Source: UBA1306 sp964396415 (GTDB lineage: Bacteria; Spirochaetota; Spirochaetia; Treponematales; Rectinemataceae). Taken from it: a stretch of DNA of 64,000 nucleotides. The stretch spans positions 14,330 through 78,329 of the forward strand of contig CAYNFM010000005.1 of assembly GCA_964396415.1 (NCBI GenBank), in the 5' to 3' direction. Each line of letters opens with the position of its first letter. Position 1 is the first letter of the stretch. A program made the translations under genes and the position numbers. Below the pieces are notes generated by a model. The model saw only the letters and a list, made by a program, of their open reading frames with translations. It was not told the DNA's origin and did not search any database. Below, piece after piece: positions 24,126-33,771 of the stretch.

Positions 24126-25532
24126 ATGGAGCCTAGCGCCCACACTGCTTCGAGCCTCGGACACTTTTGCGGCGTAGCCGGCATTCGTTCGCCGGATCCT
24201 GTAGATATTCCCAGAGCCCTCTTCTACATGCTTTTCTCTCTCCAGCATCGAGGACAGGAATCCTGCGGCATCGCCTGGGAGGAAGAGGGGAAATGGCGCT
24301 CCAGGCGCGAGCTGGGCATGGTCGCCCCCGTCCTCGGCAGGTACCTGCAAGAGTCTCATCCCTCGCGCCTCGGCATCGGGCACGTCCGATACGCGACGGC
24401 CGGAGGCACGAGCGTACAGAACGCCCAGCCGATAGTCGTAGACTGCAACAAGGGCAGGATCGCCCTCGCCCATAACGGCAACATCTCGAACGGAGGGGAG
24501 CTGCGCGGGGCCCTGACCGAGGAAGGCTCGATCTTCCAGGGCACCGCGGACTCGGAGCTCATACTCCACGCGCTCTCGCGCTCGCGCAAGGGCGATCGGG
24601 AAGGCTTTCTTCGAGAGGCCCTCGAACCGCTCGAGGGCGCCTATAGCCTGGCCGTCATGCACGAGGATGCCCTCATCGCCGCGAGGGACCCTTCGGGATT
24701 CCGGCCTCTATATGTCGGGCGATCGGGCAGGACTATCTTCGTCGCTTCCGAAACGTGCGCCCTGCACGCCCTGGCGCCCGAGGAATACAGGGAAGTCGAG
24801 CCAGGCGAGGTCGTCATATTCGACGACGCGGGCGAACGCTCTTTTTCCCTGGAACCCAAGCTGCCCCCCCATCGATGCGTATTCGAGCTCATCTATTTCG
24901 CTCGGCCCGACTCGGAGGTCTTCGGCAGATCGGTCCATGCGGCGCGCGTCCTCCTCGGAGAGGCCCTCGCGGCCCAGGACGCCGGCTGCGTCGACGCGGA
25001 TATAGTCATACCGGTACCGGACTCGGGCAATATCTCGGCCATCGGCTACGCGCGCAAAGCCTGCCTGCCCTTCGATTTCGGCCTCGCGAGAAACCACTAC
25101 GCCGGGAGGAGCTTCATCCTGCCCACGAGGGACCAGCGCGAGCTGATGGCTAGGCTCAAGCTCCACGCCGTGCCGGAGGTCGTCGCCGGAAAGCGGGTCG
25201 TCATGATAGACGACTCCCTCGTGCGCGGGACGACGAGCCGCATCATCGTGGGACTTCTCCGCGAGGCGGGAGCGAAGGAAGTCCACCTCCGGCTCGCCGC
25301 TCCCGAGCTCAAATGGCCCTGCTACTACGGCATAGACATACCCGACAGGGACGCCCTCATCTCCAATCGCCTCGATCCCGACGGCATAGCCCGCGAGATC
25401 GGGGCGGACTCGGTCCGATTCCTGCCGGTTTCTCGGCTCCTCGAGGTCCTCGGCGATCGCGGCTTCTGTAGCGCATGCTTCGACGGCCATCATCCTTTCC
25501 CGCTGAAAGCGGGCCGAAAGGGAAGCTCATGA
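24126..25532 (+). CDS. purF: Amidophosphoribosyltransferase (Fe-S, propeptide type)
   Basis: This enzyme catalyses the first committed step of purine synthesis (PRPP plus glutamine to phosphoribosylamine). A 14-residue propeptide precedes the Ntn nucleophile Cys15 in FCGVAGI. The PRPP motif is VVMIDDSLVRGTTS. Cysteines in HRCVFELIYFARP, KWPCYYGID and FCSACFDG correspond to the four [4Fe-4S] ligands of the Bacillus subtilis enzyme. It is 468 aa long. Its stop overlaps purM (ATGA), starting a purF-purM-purN-purD operon. Confidence 0.96.
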   Translation: MEPSAHTASSLGHFCGVAGIRSPDPVDIPRALFYMLFSLQHRGQESCGIAWEEEGKWRSRRELGMVAPVLGRYLQESHPSRLGIGHVRYATAGGTSVQNAQPIVVDCNKGRIALAHNGNISNGGELRGALTEEGSIFQGTADSELILHALSRSRKGDREGFLREALEPLEGAYSLAVMHEDALIAARDPSGFRPLYVGRSGRTIFVASETCALHALAPEEYREVEPGEVVIFDDAGERSFSLEPKLPPHRCVFELIYFARPDSEVFGRSVHAARVLLGEALAAQDAGCVDADIVIPVPDSGNISAIGYARKACLPFDFGLARNHYAGRSFILPTRDQRELMARLKLHAVPEVVAGKRVVMIDDSLVRGTTSRIIVGLLREAGAKEVHLRLAAPELKWPCYYGIDIPDRDALISNRLDPDGIAREIGADSVRFLPVSRLLEVLGDRGFCSACFDGHHPFPLKAGRKGSS

Positions 25533-26491
25533 GCGGACTGGATTACGAGAAAGCCGGAGTCTCGATACGCAAGGGCGACGATTTCGCCGAGTTCATCAAA
25601 GGCCTACCCTCGAAGGCGGTGTCCAAGGGCATAGGCGGCTTCGCGGGAGGCGCCGCCCTCGACCTGCGCGGCTATCGCGAGCCGGTCCTCCTCTCGACGA
25701 CCGACGGCGTAGGGACCAAGCTCCTCGTCGCGAAGAAGCTCGGACGCTACGACACGATCGGCATAGACCTCGTCGCGATGAGCGTCAACGACCTCGTCGT
25801 CTGCGGCGCCAGACCCATGCAGTTCCTCGACTACATCGCCTGCGGGAAGATGGACGAAGGCCTGCTCCACGCCGTCATCGAGGGCGTCGTCGCGGGCTGC
25901 GAGCAGGCTGGCTGCGATCTCACGGGGGGCGAGACCGCGGAGATGCCGGACCTATACGGCCCCGACGACATCGACCTCGCGGGCTTCGCCGTCGGCATCG
26001 TGGAGAAGAACAAGATGCTGCCCAGGCTCGACCGCATGGAGGAAGGCGACCTCGTGCTCGGCATGCCGAGCAGGGGCGTCCACTCGAACGGCTACAGCCT
26101 CGCGCGCAAGGCCGTCGATCCCGAGGACCGAGCGACATGGCAGGAGCTCCTCGTCCCTACGAAGATCTACGTGCGCGAGCTTCTCGATCTGATATCCACC
26201 GGGAGAGTGCTGGGCGCCGCCCATATCACCGGCTCGGGACTCGGCGGCAACGTGGAGCGCGTGATACCTCGCGAGCTGCGCGCGCGCTTCTCCTGGGACT
26301 GGGAAGTCCCGCCGATCTTCGCGAAGATCCAATCGGGCGGCAAAGTCGTCGACGAGGAGATGCGGTCGGTATTCAACATGGGCATCGGAATGGCGGTCGT
26401 CGCGAAGCGCGAGGAGGCCGAGGGCCTCGTCGAGATCGCCGCCTCCAAGGGCATCCCCCTTTTCCGGGCCGGAGAGCTGGTTCGTGGCTAG
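25529..26491 (+). CDS. purM: Phosphoribosylformylglycinamidine cyclo-ligase
   Basis: This 320-residue AIR synthetase closes the imidazole ring. It starts MSGLDYEKAGVSI at 25529, overlapping the purF stop. Signatures are TDGVGTKLLVAKKLG, DLVAMSVNDLVVCGARP, LTGGETAEMPDLY and HITGSGLGGNVERV. It overlaps purN by 8 bp. Confidence 0.96.
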   Translation: MSGLDYEKAGVSIRKGDDFAEFIKGLPSKAVSKGIGGFAGGAALDLRGYREPVLLSTTDGVGTKLLVAKKLGRYDTIGIDLVAMSVNDLVVCGARPMQFLDYIACGKMDEGLLHAVIEGVVAGCEQAGCDLTGGETAEMPDLYGPDDIDLAGFAVGIVEKNKMLPRLDRMEEGDLVLGMPSRGVHSNGYSLARKAVDPEDRATWQELLVPTKIYVRELLDLISTGRVLGAAHITGSGLGGNVERVIPRELRARFSWDWEVPPIFAKIQSGGKVVDEEMRSVFNMGIGMAVVAKREEAEGLVEIAASKGIPLFRAGELVRG

Positions 26492-27089
26492 GCTCGCCGT
26501 CCTGGCGAGCGGCAATGGATCGAATTTCCAGGCCCTCGCGGATTCGATCCGCGAGGATAGGGAAGGCAAGCCCGTCCGCGGGGGGCACGAATGCGTCCTC
26601 CTGATCCACGACCGAAAGGCGGCCTTCGCCGCGCAGAGGGCCGCGCGCCTCGGGATTCCGTTTCGCCACATCAGCTATTTCGAGCGCGCAGGCGGCGAGG
26701 CGGAAGCGGAGATGGCCGCCGCGCTGGACGAGGTCCGCGCGGATATTATCGCCCTGGCAGGCTTCATGCGCATCCTTTCTCCCTCCTTCGTCGAGGCCCG
26801 GCATGGGCGAATCGCGAACGTCCATCCCTCCCTCCTGCCTAAGTGGCCCGGGGCGCGCGCGATCGAACGCGCCTTCGAGGCCGGGGACCTGGAATTCGGC
26901 GTTACGGTGCATTTGGTGGATGCGGGAATGGATAGCGGTCCGATCATCTCCCGCGCGTCCTTCAAGGCCGAGTCGGGCTCCGCATTGGCCGACATCGAAT
27001 CGCGGATTCACGAGATAGAGCACGAGATCTATCCGAAGGCCGTGCTGGGCCTCCTCGACGCGATCGACGAGGAAAGGAGAAGGACGTGA
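26484..27089 (+). CDS. purN: Phosphoribosylglycinamide formyltransferase
   Basis: This 201-residue GAR transformylase starts at GTG 26484, inside the end of purM. It has LASGNGSNFQAL at the N terminus, ANVHPSLLPKWPGARAIERA (catalytic His) and HLVDAGMDSGPII (catalytic Asp), the formyl-folate enzyme signatures. Translation is coupled to purM upstream and purD downstream (4-bp overlap). Confidence 0.94.
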   Translation: MARLAVLASGNGSNFQALADSIREDREGKPVRGGHECVLLIHDRKAAFAAQRAARLGIPFRHISYFERAGGEAEAEMAAALDEVRADIIALAGFMRILSPSFVEARHGRIANVHPSLLPKWPGARAIERAFEAGDLEFGVTVHLVDAGMDSGPIISRASFKAESGSALADIESRIHEIEHEIYPKAVLGLLDAIDEERRRT

Positions 27090-28351
27090 AGGTGCTGATA
27101 GCCGGCTCGGGCGCGCGCGAGCACGCCCTGGCCTGGGCCGTATCGAGGACCGGCGATCGGGTCTACTGCGCCCCCGGCAACGCCGGCACCGGGAGCCTCG
27201 CCTCGAACATCCCCGTCGATCCGGAGGATACGGCGGCGGTTCTCTCCGCCGTGCGGGAATTCGGCATAGACCTCGTAGTCGTGGGGCCGGAGGGCCCGCT
27301 GGCGGCGGGCCTGGTCGACGCCCTCGAAGCCGAGCGCGTGCCGGTATTCGGACCGGCGAAGAAGGCGGCCCAGCTCGAGTGCAGCAAGGCCTTCGCCCGC
27401 TCTTTTTCCGAGCGTTGGGGCGTACCCAGCGCTCGAACGGCGCGTCTCTCCGATTCGGCCGCCCTGCGCCGCTTCATAGACGAGAATCGCGGGCGGCGCA
27501 TCGTCCTCAAGAAGAGCGGGCTCGCGGCGGGCAAGGGCGTACTGGAATCGGACGATCCATCGGAGCTCGCGGCCTTCGGCGAGGCGGTCCTCGCCTCGGA
27601 CGAGCTCTTGGCCGAGGATTTCCTCGTCGGCCGCGAGCTCTCGGTCTTCGCGCTCTGCGACCGCAGCGACCATCTAGTCCTTCCTGCCTGCGCCGACCAC
27701 AAGAAGGCGGGAATGGGCGACACCGGACCCAATACCGGCGGAATGGGCGCGGTCTGTCCCGTTCCCTATGCGGACGCAGGCGCCATGGCCAGGATCGAGC
27801 GCGAGATCGTCGAGCCGACCTTCCGAGGCATGGAGGCGGAAGGTCTCAGGTACCGAGGGCTGCTTTTCTTCGGGATAATGATTACCGAAGATGGCCCCAA
27901 GCTCCTCGAGTACAATGTGCGATTCGGCGATCCCGAGACGCAATCCCTTCTCCCCCTCCTCGAGACGAGCGCGAGCGAGATTCTACACGGAGTCGCGCGC
28001 GGGGCGCTTTGCTCCCTGCGCGCGCGGTTTTCCGGCGAGACCGCCTGCGGCGTGGTGATCGCCGCGCCGGGCTACCCGGGGAATTACCCCAAAGGCCTGT
28101 CGGTCGAGCTGAGCGCAGGAGGAGAGCCGGCGAGCGGCGGCGGGAAAGCCGGAGCCTTATTGTTCCATGCCTCGACCTCGAGCGGCATCGACGGCCGCTT
28201 GCGGACTGGTGGCGGCCGATGCTTTACCGCGGTCGGAATAGGCGAAAATTGGATAGCCGCCCGAGAGGCGGCCTATTCCCTCGCGAGCCGCGTAGGCTTC
28301 GAAGGAGCCTGGTTCAGACCCGATATAGGATCGAAAATTTACGGCCTATAA
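27086..28351 (+). CDS. purD: Phosphoribosylamine-glycine ligase
   Basis: This 421-residue ATP-grasp ligase makes GAR from phosphoribosylamine and glycine, the substrate of PurN. It opens MKVLIAGSGAREHALAW, with HKKAGMGDTGPNTGGMGAVCP and LEYNVRFGDPETQSLLPLL. It ends the purFMND operon. The next gene is convergent and its stop codon lies 1 bp away, with no visible terminator. Confidence 0.96.
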   Translation: MKVLIAGSGAREHALAWAVSRTGDRVYCAPGNAGTGSLASNIPVDPEDTAAVLSAVREFGIDLVVVGPEGPLAAGLVDALEAERVPVFGPAKKAAQLECSKAFARSFSERWGVPSARTARLSDSAALRRFIDENRGRRIVLKKSGLAAGKGVLESDDPSELAAFGEAVLASDELLAEDFLVGRELSVFALCDRSDHLVLPACADHKKAGMGDTGPNTGGMGAVCPVPYADAGAMARIEREIVEPTFRGMEAEGLRYRGLLFFGIMITEDGPKLLEYNVRFGDPETQSLLPLLETSASEILHGVARGALCSLRARFSGETACGVVIAAPGYPGNYPKGLSVELSAGGEPASGGGKAGALLFHASTSSGIDGRLRTGGGRCFTAVGIGENWIAAREAAYSLASRVGFEGAWFRPDIGSKIYGL

Positions 28352-28352
28352 A

Positions 28353-29174
28353 CTATTTGGCGGAGAATTTAGCCGAAAACCACCTGTATAAGGCCTCGGC
28401 CCTGTTGGCGAAGGATTCCCCGAGCCTCCCCTTGAAGATGGCAGGCGCATCGGTCCCGCTTTCGACATAGAAGAGGAGGCCATCCTCGGCTTGGATCACG
28501 AGGAGCCTCGTATTCAAGGTCGAGGGAGCGATGAGAGGCAGGGGGCCATAGCTCATCCGCGTGAGGTTGCTGCTTTTCAGCAGGATAGCGTTTGGATAGG
28601 AACGGTAATCGTAACGGTAGGTGTTCGCGCCGAAGCTCAGGTCGCGCTGGAAGGCGAAGAGGGTTTCGGTCGCGGGCAGGGCGCCGGGCGCTGGAGGCGC
28701 GGGATCAGGGACCCTGGCCTTGGACGAAGGATCGTCGATGATGAAGGACTCGGCGTAGAATGTCCGCATCGACTTGCGGCTCACGGAATAGTATTCGATG
28801 CCCTGGAGCGAGCCGAGGGACCTGAGTATGCCGTAAATCGTGGCGAGCTCGGTCGACATCGCGGCATCGTCGGCGGGCTTCGGCCGAGGGAGGACGAAAA
28901 CGGCTTCGACCAGAAGCGATGGCTTTTCCGACGCCAAGGCGTCTCGGATGCTGTCCGATCCCTGATGGAGGGGAAGCAATCCGGGTTCGCCGGAACTCGT
29001 GCGGACGGCCTTGCCCGAGGCTGCGAGCTGGCCGGCGGCGTCGGCCGGAAAAAGCCTAGCGAGGAGAGAGCCTGTCGGGGCCGAAGAATTCAGGGCGTAA
29101 GCGCACCCGGCGTCGGCGATCGCCAGGAAGAGGGCGGCTGAAAGCGCGGCGATGGTCATATTATGGCTCGACAT
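28353..29174 (-). CDS. Secreted protein of unknown function (spirochaete type)
   Basis: The start at ATG 29174 (MSSHNMTIAALSAALFLAIADAGCAYA) gives 273 residues with a clear signal peptide cut near residue 27. TATATT 6 nt upstream of this ATG supports the start. The mature part contains a RYDYRSYPNAILLKSSN segment and a C-terminal ALYRWFSAK, and it is alpha/beta-like without recognisable catalytic motifs. It recalls treponemal periplasmic proteins annotated only as DUF (possibly DUF6675, from memory). It is convergent with purD. Confidence 0.6.
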   Translation of the reverse strand: MSSHNMTIAALSAALFLAIADAGCAYALNSSAPTGSLLARLFPADAAGQLAASGKAVRTSSGEPGLLPLHQGSDSIRDALASEKPSLLVEAVFVLPRPKPADDAAMSTELATIYGILRSLGSLQGIEYYSVSRKSMRTFYAESFIIDDPSSKARVPDPAPPAPGALPATETLFAFQRDLSFGANTYRYDYRSYPNAILLKSSNLTRMSYGPLPLIAPSTLNTRLLVIQAEDGLLFYVESGTDAPAIFKGRLGESFANRAEALYRWFSAKFSAK

Positions 29175-29224
29175 GGGAGTAATATACTCCGGCCCCGGCC
29201 CTTCCCGGCTATAGGCTCGCCTCG

Positions 29225-30877
29225 CTAGAGTTCCTCGATGGAAGCTTCCTCCCCGATCCCGAGCGGCTTGCCGCCGTCGCGGGGGCCGGAACCCGGGGTC
29301 GTGGCCGAAGTCTTCACGAAGGTGAAATTGCTCATGATCTTCACGAGGACCATGATGCGCTCGCGGCCCCCTTGGACTTGCGCGATTATCTCCCTGTTGC
29401 GCCCGCCTCCCAGGGTGCGGATGTTGGTCACTATTTCGGGGCTCGAACCCCGGAAGTCGGAGATCAGGTCGCCGAGCGCCTCTCCGAGCATGGCGAAGAG
29501 ACCGGCCTCGTCCTCGACGATCTCGCGGGCCTTGTCGTTGATCGCGTCGACGAGGCGGTTCAGGAAGGAGGCGATGTCCTTGCCCCTGCGCATTTCCTCG
29601 ACGTAGCGCTTCATGGCCACCAAGGAGATGCGGCCGTTGCCCCGAAGCTGCTCCTCGAATTCCTGGATTCGGCCTCCGGAGCGCTCGCATTGATAAAGGA
29701 TGTTGGCGAGATTGTTCTGGAAGCCCTTGTTGTCGAAGTATCCTTCGACGAGAACCCGCTTGACGGATTCCTTGAGCAGGGGCTCGAAGACGCCGGCGAT
29801 GAAGGTCTTGAGTATTCGCAGCGGCTTGATCCAGGTGAAGCCGTTCGGGCTTTCCCGCCTCAGGAAGGAATCCTGCTCCTCGTCATAGCCTTCCACCTCG
29901 GCTATTTCCACCTCCCCGAAAAGGTTCCTGATATCGGCGGCGATCGCGCCCTCGTGCTGCTCCCGAAGTATGCGGTCGCGATCGTTGTCGAACTGGCTGA
30001 TAAGCCGCGAGCGGTAGGCCTCGAGGAAATCCTGGCGCGCGCGAGGCATCGAGGGGGAGAACGATGGATCCTCCTTGATCACGCGGATCAGCGCCAGGAG
30101 GATATCCTCGCCGAGCCTCTCGGAGACCGTCTTGCCGAGCTGGGCGAAAAGCTTGTCGACCTTGCCCTTCTTGGCCTCGTCGAAGCCGTCGGGCTGGCGC
30201 TTCTCGAGGAGGCGCATGACGTTTTCCTTGAGCTGGGGCGAAAAGACGAAAGACTCCGTCAGGTAATAGAAGTCCACGAGCTCCGGAAAGACCTGCTCGC
30301 CCGGCACCGGCGCGAAATCCGGCTTATAGCGGGAGTCGTCGATGTTGGCGCTCGTATCGAAAAGGCCGATGATGCGTTCGTAGTCGTGACGGCAGAGGTC
30401 CATGAAGCGCTCGACCTCGTAGAAGTCCGCATTGACCGCCCTCGAGCCGAGGGCTTCGAGAGAACCGAGAAAGCCCTGGAATTCCCTGATTATCGCCTCG
30501 AGCTCCTCGTCGGGCCTAAGCGAGGCCCTGATGCGCTCGGACATCCCCTCGTAGGAGAAGAAGCGCTTGCGATCCTGCTCGTCGGGGGGGAGGCGTCGAT
30601 CGATGAGGTAATCGAAATAGCGCTGGGAAATCCTGATATCCGAATTGGCTATCGTCGAGCGGGCGAGTTCCGCAAGGGGCCGCAAGAGGGAGTAGAAGTG
30701 CAGGATCGCGAGGGCGAAGCCGGACAGCACGAGGTTTTGCTTCGGTCGGTAATACGGAGGTTTCATCATGGCGAGGAGGCTCTGCAGTCTACGGAGCTCG
30801 GTCTTGCGATGCGCCTCTTCCGGATCGCGCGAAAAGGCCCGCGTGAGCCAATCTTTAATTCTTCCTATTATTCCCAT
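29225..30877 (-). CDS. Large cytoplasmic protein of unknown function (DUF5312-like)
   Basis: This 550-residue protein starts MGIIGRIKDWLTRAFSRDPEEAHRK, has one possible hydrophobic stretch (about residues 47-66) and is otherwise helical and charged. It resembles the spirochaete-restricted family annotated DUF5312 (from memory). TTGATG, a 17-bp spacer and TACAAT (30912-30884) end 6 nt before the ATG without a ribosome-binding site, so the message is probably leaderless. No function can be assigned. Confidence 0.65.
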   Translation of the reverse strand: MGIIGRIKDWLTRAFSRDPEEAHRKTELRRLQSLLAMMKPPYYRPKQNLVLSGFALAILHFYSLLRPLAELARSTIANSDIRISQRYFDYLIDRRLPPDEQDRKRFFSYEGMSERIRASLRPDEELEAIIREFQGFLGSLEALGSRAVNADFYEVERFMDLCRHDYERIIGLFDTSANIDDSRYKPDFAPVPGEQVFPELVDFYYLTESFVFSPQLKENVMRLLEKRQPDGFDEAKKGKVDKLFAQLGKTVSERLGEDILLALIRVIKEDPSFSPSMPRARQDFLEAYRSRLISQFDNDRDRILREQHEGAIAADIRNLFGEVEIAEVEGYDEEQDSFLRRESPNGFTWIKPLRILKTFIAGVFEPLLKESVKRVLVEGYFDNKGFQNNLANILYQCERSGGRIQEFEEQLRGNGRISLVAMKRYVEEMRRGKDIASFLNRLVDAINDKAREIVEDEAGLFAMLGEALGDLISDFRGSSPEIVTNIRTLGGGRNREIIAQVQGGRERIMVLVKIMSNFTFVKTSATTPGSGPRDGGKPLGIGEEASIEEL

Positions 30878-30936
30878 GGAGGAATTGTAAGGGCGGTTCA
30901 GGCCCGCATCAAGCCTCTCTTATGCCGAGGGATCGC

Positions 30937-31404
30937 TCATGCCCTCAGGGCCTTGGCCTTCCAGTCTTCCAAGCCGAGTATCCTCGGACGCCGCCACCTA
31001 TCCGATATCTTCGACTGCCGCTCGAGAAAGGAGGTCTCGACGCGGAGAGGGGCGCCGAGCTTAAGCGCCAAGGCGATCGCATCCGAGGGTCGAACTTCCT
31101 TCACGAATTTTCGGAGCCCCTTCTTGTACGAGAGCCTGGCCCTCGGTACCGAGTCGGTCTCGCCTCGCAGCTCGGCGGCGTCGAGGCTGAAGCCGCCCTC
31201 CTCGAAGAATTCGGCGAGGAGGTCGTGGGTCAGGGGGCGCGGCGGCGAGATGCCTTCTATCTCCAGGATAATTGCGCTTGCCTCGAAGGGGCCGACCGGA
31301 AGGAGTATGCGACGATCCGTAAGGCGGTCCTCGAGGATGACGATCGCCTCGTCTTTCTCCATCGAAACGCCGCGAACGCGAAGCTCGACGGTTCCGTTTT
31401 CCAT
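30937..31404 (-). CDS. Bifunctional nuclease family protein (DUF151)
   Basis: This 155-residue protein matches the bifunctional nuclease domain: VEDR-like VILEDRLTDRRILLPVGPFEASAI near residue 24, then RPLTHDLLAEFFEEGG and VRPSDAIALALKLGAP (about residue 107). Thermotoga and plant members have DNase/RNase activity. The C-terminal 30 residues are basic. It stands alone between the DUF5312-like gene and the divergent cheR. Confidence 0.85.
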   Translation of the reverse strand: MENGTVELRVRGVSMEKDEAIVILEDRLTDRRILLPVGPFEASAIILEIEGISPPRPLTHDLLAEFFEEGGFSLDAAELRGETDSVPRARLSYKKGLRKFVKEVRPSDAIALALKLGAPLRVETSFLERQSKISDRWRRPRILGLEDWKAKALRA

Positions 31405-31476
31405 ATCGGCTCTAATCTATCTCGTCCAGGGACGATTTCCATCGACATCGGCTCGGGTTGACGCAAATAGCCGCTA

Positions 31477-31505
31477 TTGACACCCCTCCGGGCGCCGCCT
31501 ATGCT
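31477..31505 (+). promoter_or_regulatory. cheR-cheB promoter
   Basis: TTGACA (31477-31482), 17 bp and TATGCT (31500-31505) form a near-consensus sigma-70 promoter with a 45-nt leader carrying GGAGAAGGGG before cheR. Confidence 0.7.
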
Positions 31506-31555
31506 TTTTTTACGCGTTCCCGCTCGAGAGGCGGGAGAAAACGGAGAAGGGGTAC

Positions 31556-32371
31556 ATGTCCGACTTCCTGGGCGACGCCGATTTCGAGCTCTACAGCAAG
31601 CTGATCTACGACGAGAGCGGGATAGCCTTCTCCGTGACGAATCGCTCGATCCTTGAGAGCCGCCTCAAGGAGCGCCTTCGCGATAAAAAGCTCGAGAGCC
31701 TCAAAGACTACTATTCCTTGATAACCAGGGACAAGGAAGAGCTCAAGACTCTGCTCGATTCGGTAACCACCAACCTTACGCGGTTTTTCAGGAATCAAGC
31801 CCATTTCGACGCGATCGAGAAGTACGTGGTTCCCGAGCTGATCAAGCTGAAGGGCAAGGGTGGAGAGAGGAAGCTGCGCTTCTGGAGCGCGGGTTGCTCG
31901 ACGGGCGAAGAGCCCTATACGCTCGCCATGCTCCTGAAGGAAATACTGCCGCTCGGCTGGGGATACGAGATCGTCGCGAGCGATATTTCCCTCAAATGCC
32001 TGATGGTGGGCAAGGAAGCCTTTTACGCGGATTCGCGCATACAGGGAGTGCCGGATAGCTACCTATCCAAGTATTTCGACAAGAAGCCCGGAGGGAATCA
32101 GGTCAAGGAAGAGATCAAGAAGAGCATTCGCTTCGATTACCATAACCTCAAGAACGACTCCGGCCTTCGCGGCCTCGACGTTGTCTTTTGCCGAAATGTC
32201 CTGATATACTTCGACGAGGCCGCGCAAAAGGCCGCGATCGAGCGGTTTTGGGAGGCCATGGCGCCCAAATCCTTCCTTTTTATCGGGCATTCCGAATCGC
32301 TCTTCGGCATGAACACGAAGTTCGAATTCGTCAAGACCGATTGGGCCACTTTCTATCGCAAGAACGCCTGA
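31556..32371 (+). CDS. cheR: Chemotaxis protein methyltransferase
   Basis: This 271-residue SAM-dependent enzyme methylates receptor glutamates. An N-terminal helical domain contains TTNLTRFFRNQAHFD; the catalytic domain has FWSAGCSTGEEPYTLAM (SAM loop, about residue 116), DVVFCRNVLIYFD and SFLFIGHSES. It forms a cheR-cheB pair with a 14-nt gap. No receptor is in the window. Confidence 0.95.
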   Translation: MSDFLGDADFELYSKLIYDESGIAFSVTNRSILESRLKERLRDKKLESLKDYYSLITRDKEELKTLLDSVTTNLTRFFRNQAHFDAIEKYVVPELIKLKGKGGERKLRFWSAGCSTGEEPYTLAMLLKEILPLGWGYEIVASDISLKCLMVGKEAFYADSRIQGVPDSYLSKYFDKKPGGNQVKEEIKKSIRFDYHNLKNDSGLRGLDVVFCRNVLIYFDEAAQKAAIERFWEAMAPKSFLFIGHSESLFGMNTKFEFVKTDWATFYRKNA

Positions 32372-32385
32372 CGGGAGAGAGCGCC

Positions 32386-33522
32386 ATGCCTGATCCGATT
32401 TCCGTCCTCGTCGTCGACGATTCCGCCCTCATGCGAAACCTCATTTCGAAGATTATCGAGGCGACGCCCGGGCTCAAAGTGGCGGACAAGGCGATGAACG
32501 GCGTTTTCGCCCTCCAGAAGATCCCCCGCTGCGATCCCGACGTCATCGTCCTCGATATCGAGATGCCCGAGATGAACGGCATCGAATTCCTGAAGGAGCG
32601 CAGGCGCCTCGGTTTGGAAATACCCGTGATCATCCTCTCTTCGGTCGCCAAGGAAGGGGCGGAGGTCACCATCGAAGCCCTCTCGCTGGGCGCATCGGAT
32701 TTCATAACCAAGCCTTCCGGTTCCGTATCCTCGGATATCCATACCGTCGCGGGAGAGCTCGCGCGGCTCCTTCTGGCCTACGGCGCCCAGCATCAGAGGC
32801 GCAAAGGCAAGACCCCTCCGCGCTATGCCTTCGAGGCGCCCGAGCGCATGTTCGAGCCTCCGCCCATCCTCGACGGGCGGGCGGCCGAGCGGGCGGCCGA
32901 GCGCATGCGGTCCGAGGCTCCCAAGCCCGCTCGGGCTCCGGGGCCTATCGAGGTCATCGCGATCGGGATTTCGACGGGGGGGCCCAATGCCCTTCGCGAG
33001 GTTTTCGCCAAGATCGATTCGGACATCCCGCAGCCGATCCTGGTAGTACAGCACATGCCGCCGGGATTCACCGAGGAGTTCGCCAAGAGCCTGGACAGGA
33101 TTTGTCCCCTCGACGTCAAGGAGGCGGCCGACGGCGATATCCTGCGGCCCGGACGCATCCTCATCGCTCCCGGCGATAAGCATATCGTCGTCGAGAAGCG
33201 GCCGCTCGGGGCCTTGGTCCGGCTGTCCGACGCGGCTCCCGAGAACGGCCACCGGCCCAGCGCCGACGTCCTTTTCGGTTCGGTCGCCCGACTTTACGGC
33301 AACAGGGCGATGGCCGTCATCATGACGGGCATGGGCAGGGACGGTGCGCGAGAGCTCGGCTCCATCTATAAGGAGGGAGGTCTGACCCTCGGCCAGGACG
33401 AAGCTTCCTGCGTAGTCTTCGGCATGCCCAAGGTGGCTTTCGAGCTGGGTCACGTAGGCCAGCAGGTGGGGCTCGCCGATATGGCGGCCACGATTTCCCG
33501 GCTGGCCAAGCAATATCGTTAG
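32386..33522 (+). CDS. cheB: Chemotaxis protein-glutamate methylesterase
   Basis: This 378-residue two-domain protein has a receiver domain (residues 5-125, phosphoacceptor Asp57 in VLDIEMPEMNG) and a C-terminal esterase with the catalytic Ser loop GISTGGPNALRE, His in QHMPPGFTEEFAKSLD and Asp in GMGRDGARELG. The linker (about 130-185) is Pro/Ala/Glu-rich. The start at 32386 gives the conserved VLVVDDSALMR; GGGAGAG precedes it. It opposes CheR in adaptation. Confidence 0.96.
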   Translation: MPDPISVLVVDDSALMRNLISKIIEATPGLKVADKAMNGVFALQKIPRCDPDVIVLDIEMPEMNGIEFLKERRRLGLEIPVIILSSVAKEGAEVTIEALSLGASDFITKPSGSVSSDIHTVAGELARLLLAYGAQHQRRKGKTPPRYAFEAPERMFEPPPILDGRAAERAAERMRSEAPKPARAPGPIEVIAIGISTGGPNALREVFAKIDSDIPQPILVVQHMPPGFTEEFAKSLDRICPLDVKEAADGDILRPGRILIAPGDKHIVVEKRPLGALVRLSDAAPENGHRPSADVLFGSVARLYGNRAMAVIMTGMGRDGARELGSIYKEGGLTLGQDEASCVVFGMPKVAFELGHVGQQVGLADMAATISRLAKQYR

Positions 33523-33594
33523 CGTCCGCCTATTCGACGCCGCCGATCAGTTAGTATGTTCAATTCAAGAATCGATCGGGATGGGGAGGATTCC

Positions 33595-33765
33595 ATGCAA
33601 AGCGACAGAGACAAGGCTATCGGCACCGGTAAAACGGGCAAAGACGCGAAGATGGAAGCGGTCCAAAGCAAAACCCAGGATCTGGAGCCCTGCGACAAGC
33701 CTCAGGCTCAGGAAGCCTCTCGCCTGACGGCCGCCGACGAGGCCTGCGACGACGGCGTCGATTGA
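33595..33765 (+). CDS. Small acidic hydrophilic protein, unknown
   Basis: This 56-residue frame starts MQSDRDKAIGTGKTG at ATG 33595, preceded by a strong GGGAGGA Shine-Dalgarno. It is hydrophilic, rich in Lys, Asp, Glu and Gln, with two Cys (EPCDK, EACDD) and no recognisable domain. An upstream in-frame ATG (33556) lacks a ribosome-binding site. Real expression is likely but unproven. Confidence 0.5.
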   Translation: MQSDRDKAIGTGKTGKDAKMEAVQSKTQDLEPCDKPQAQEASRLTAADEACDDGVD

Positions 33766-33771
33766 GTCGGG

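Noticed and set aside
29372..31480. 702-codon frame antisense to the DUF5312-like and DUF151 genes
   Set aside because: It covers two real genes on the other strand and has no recognisable motif; it mirrors GC-rich codon use.
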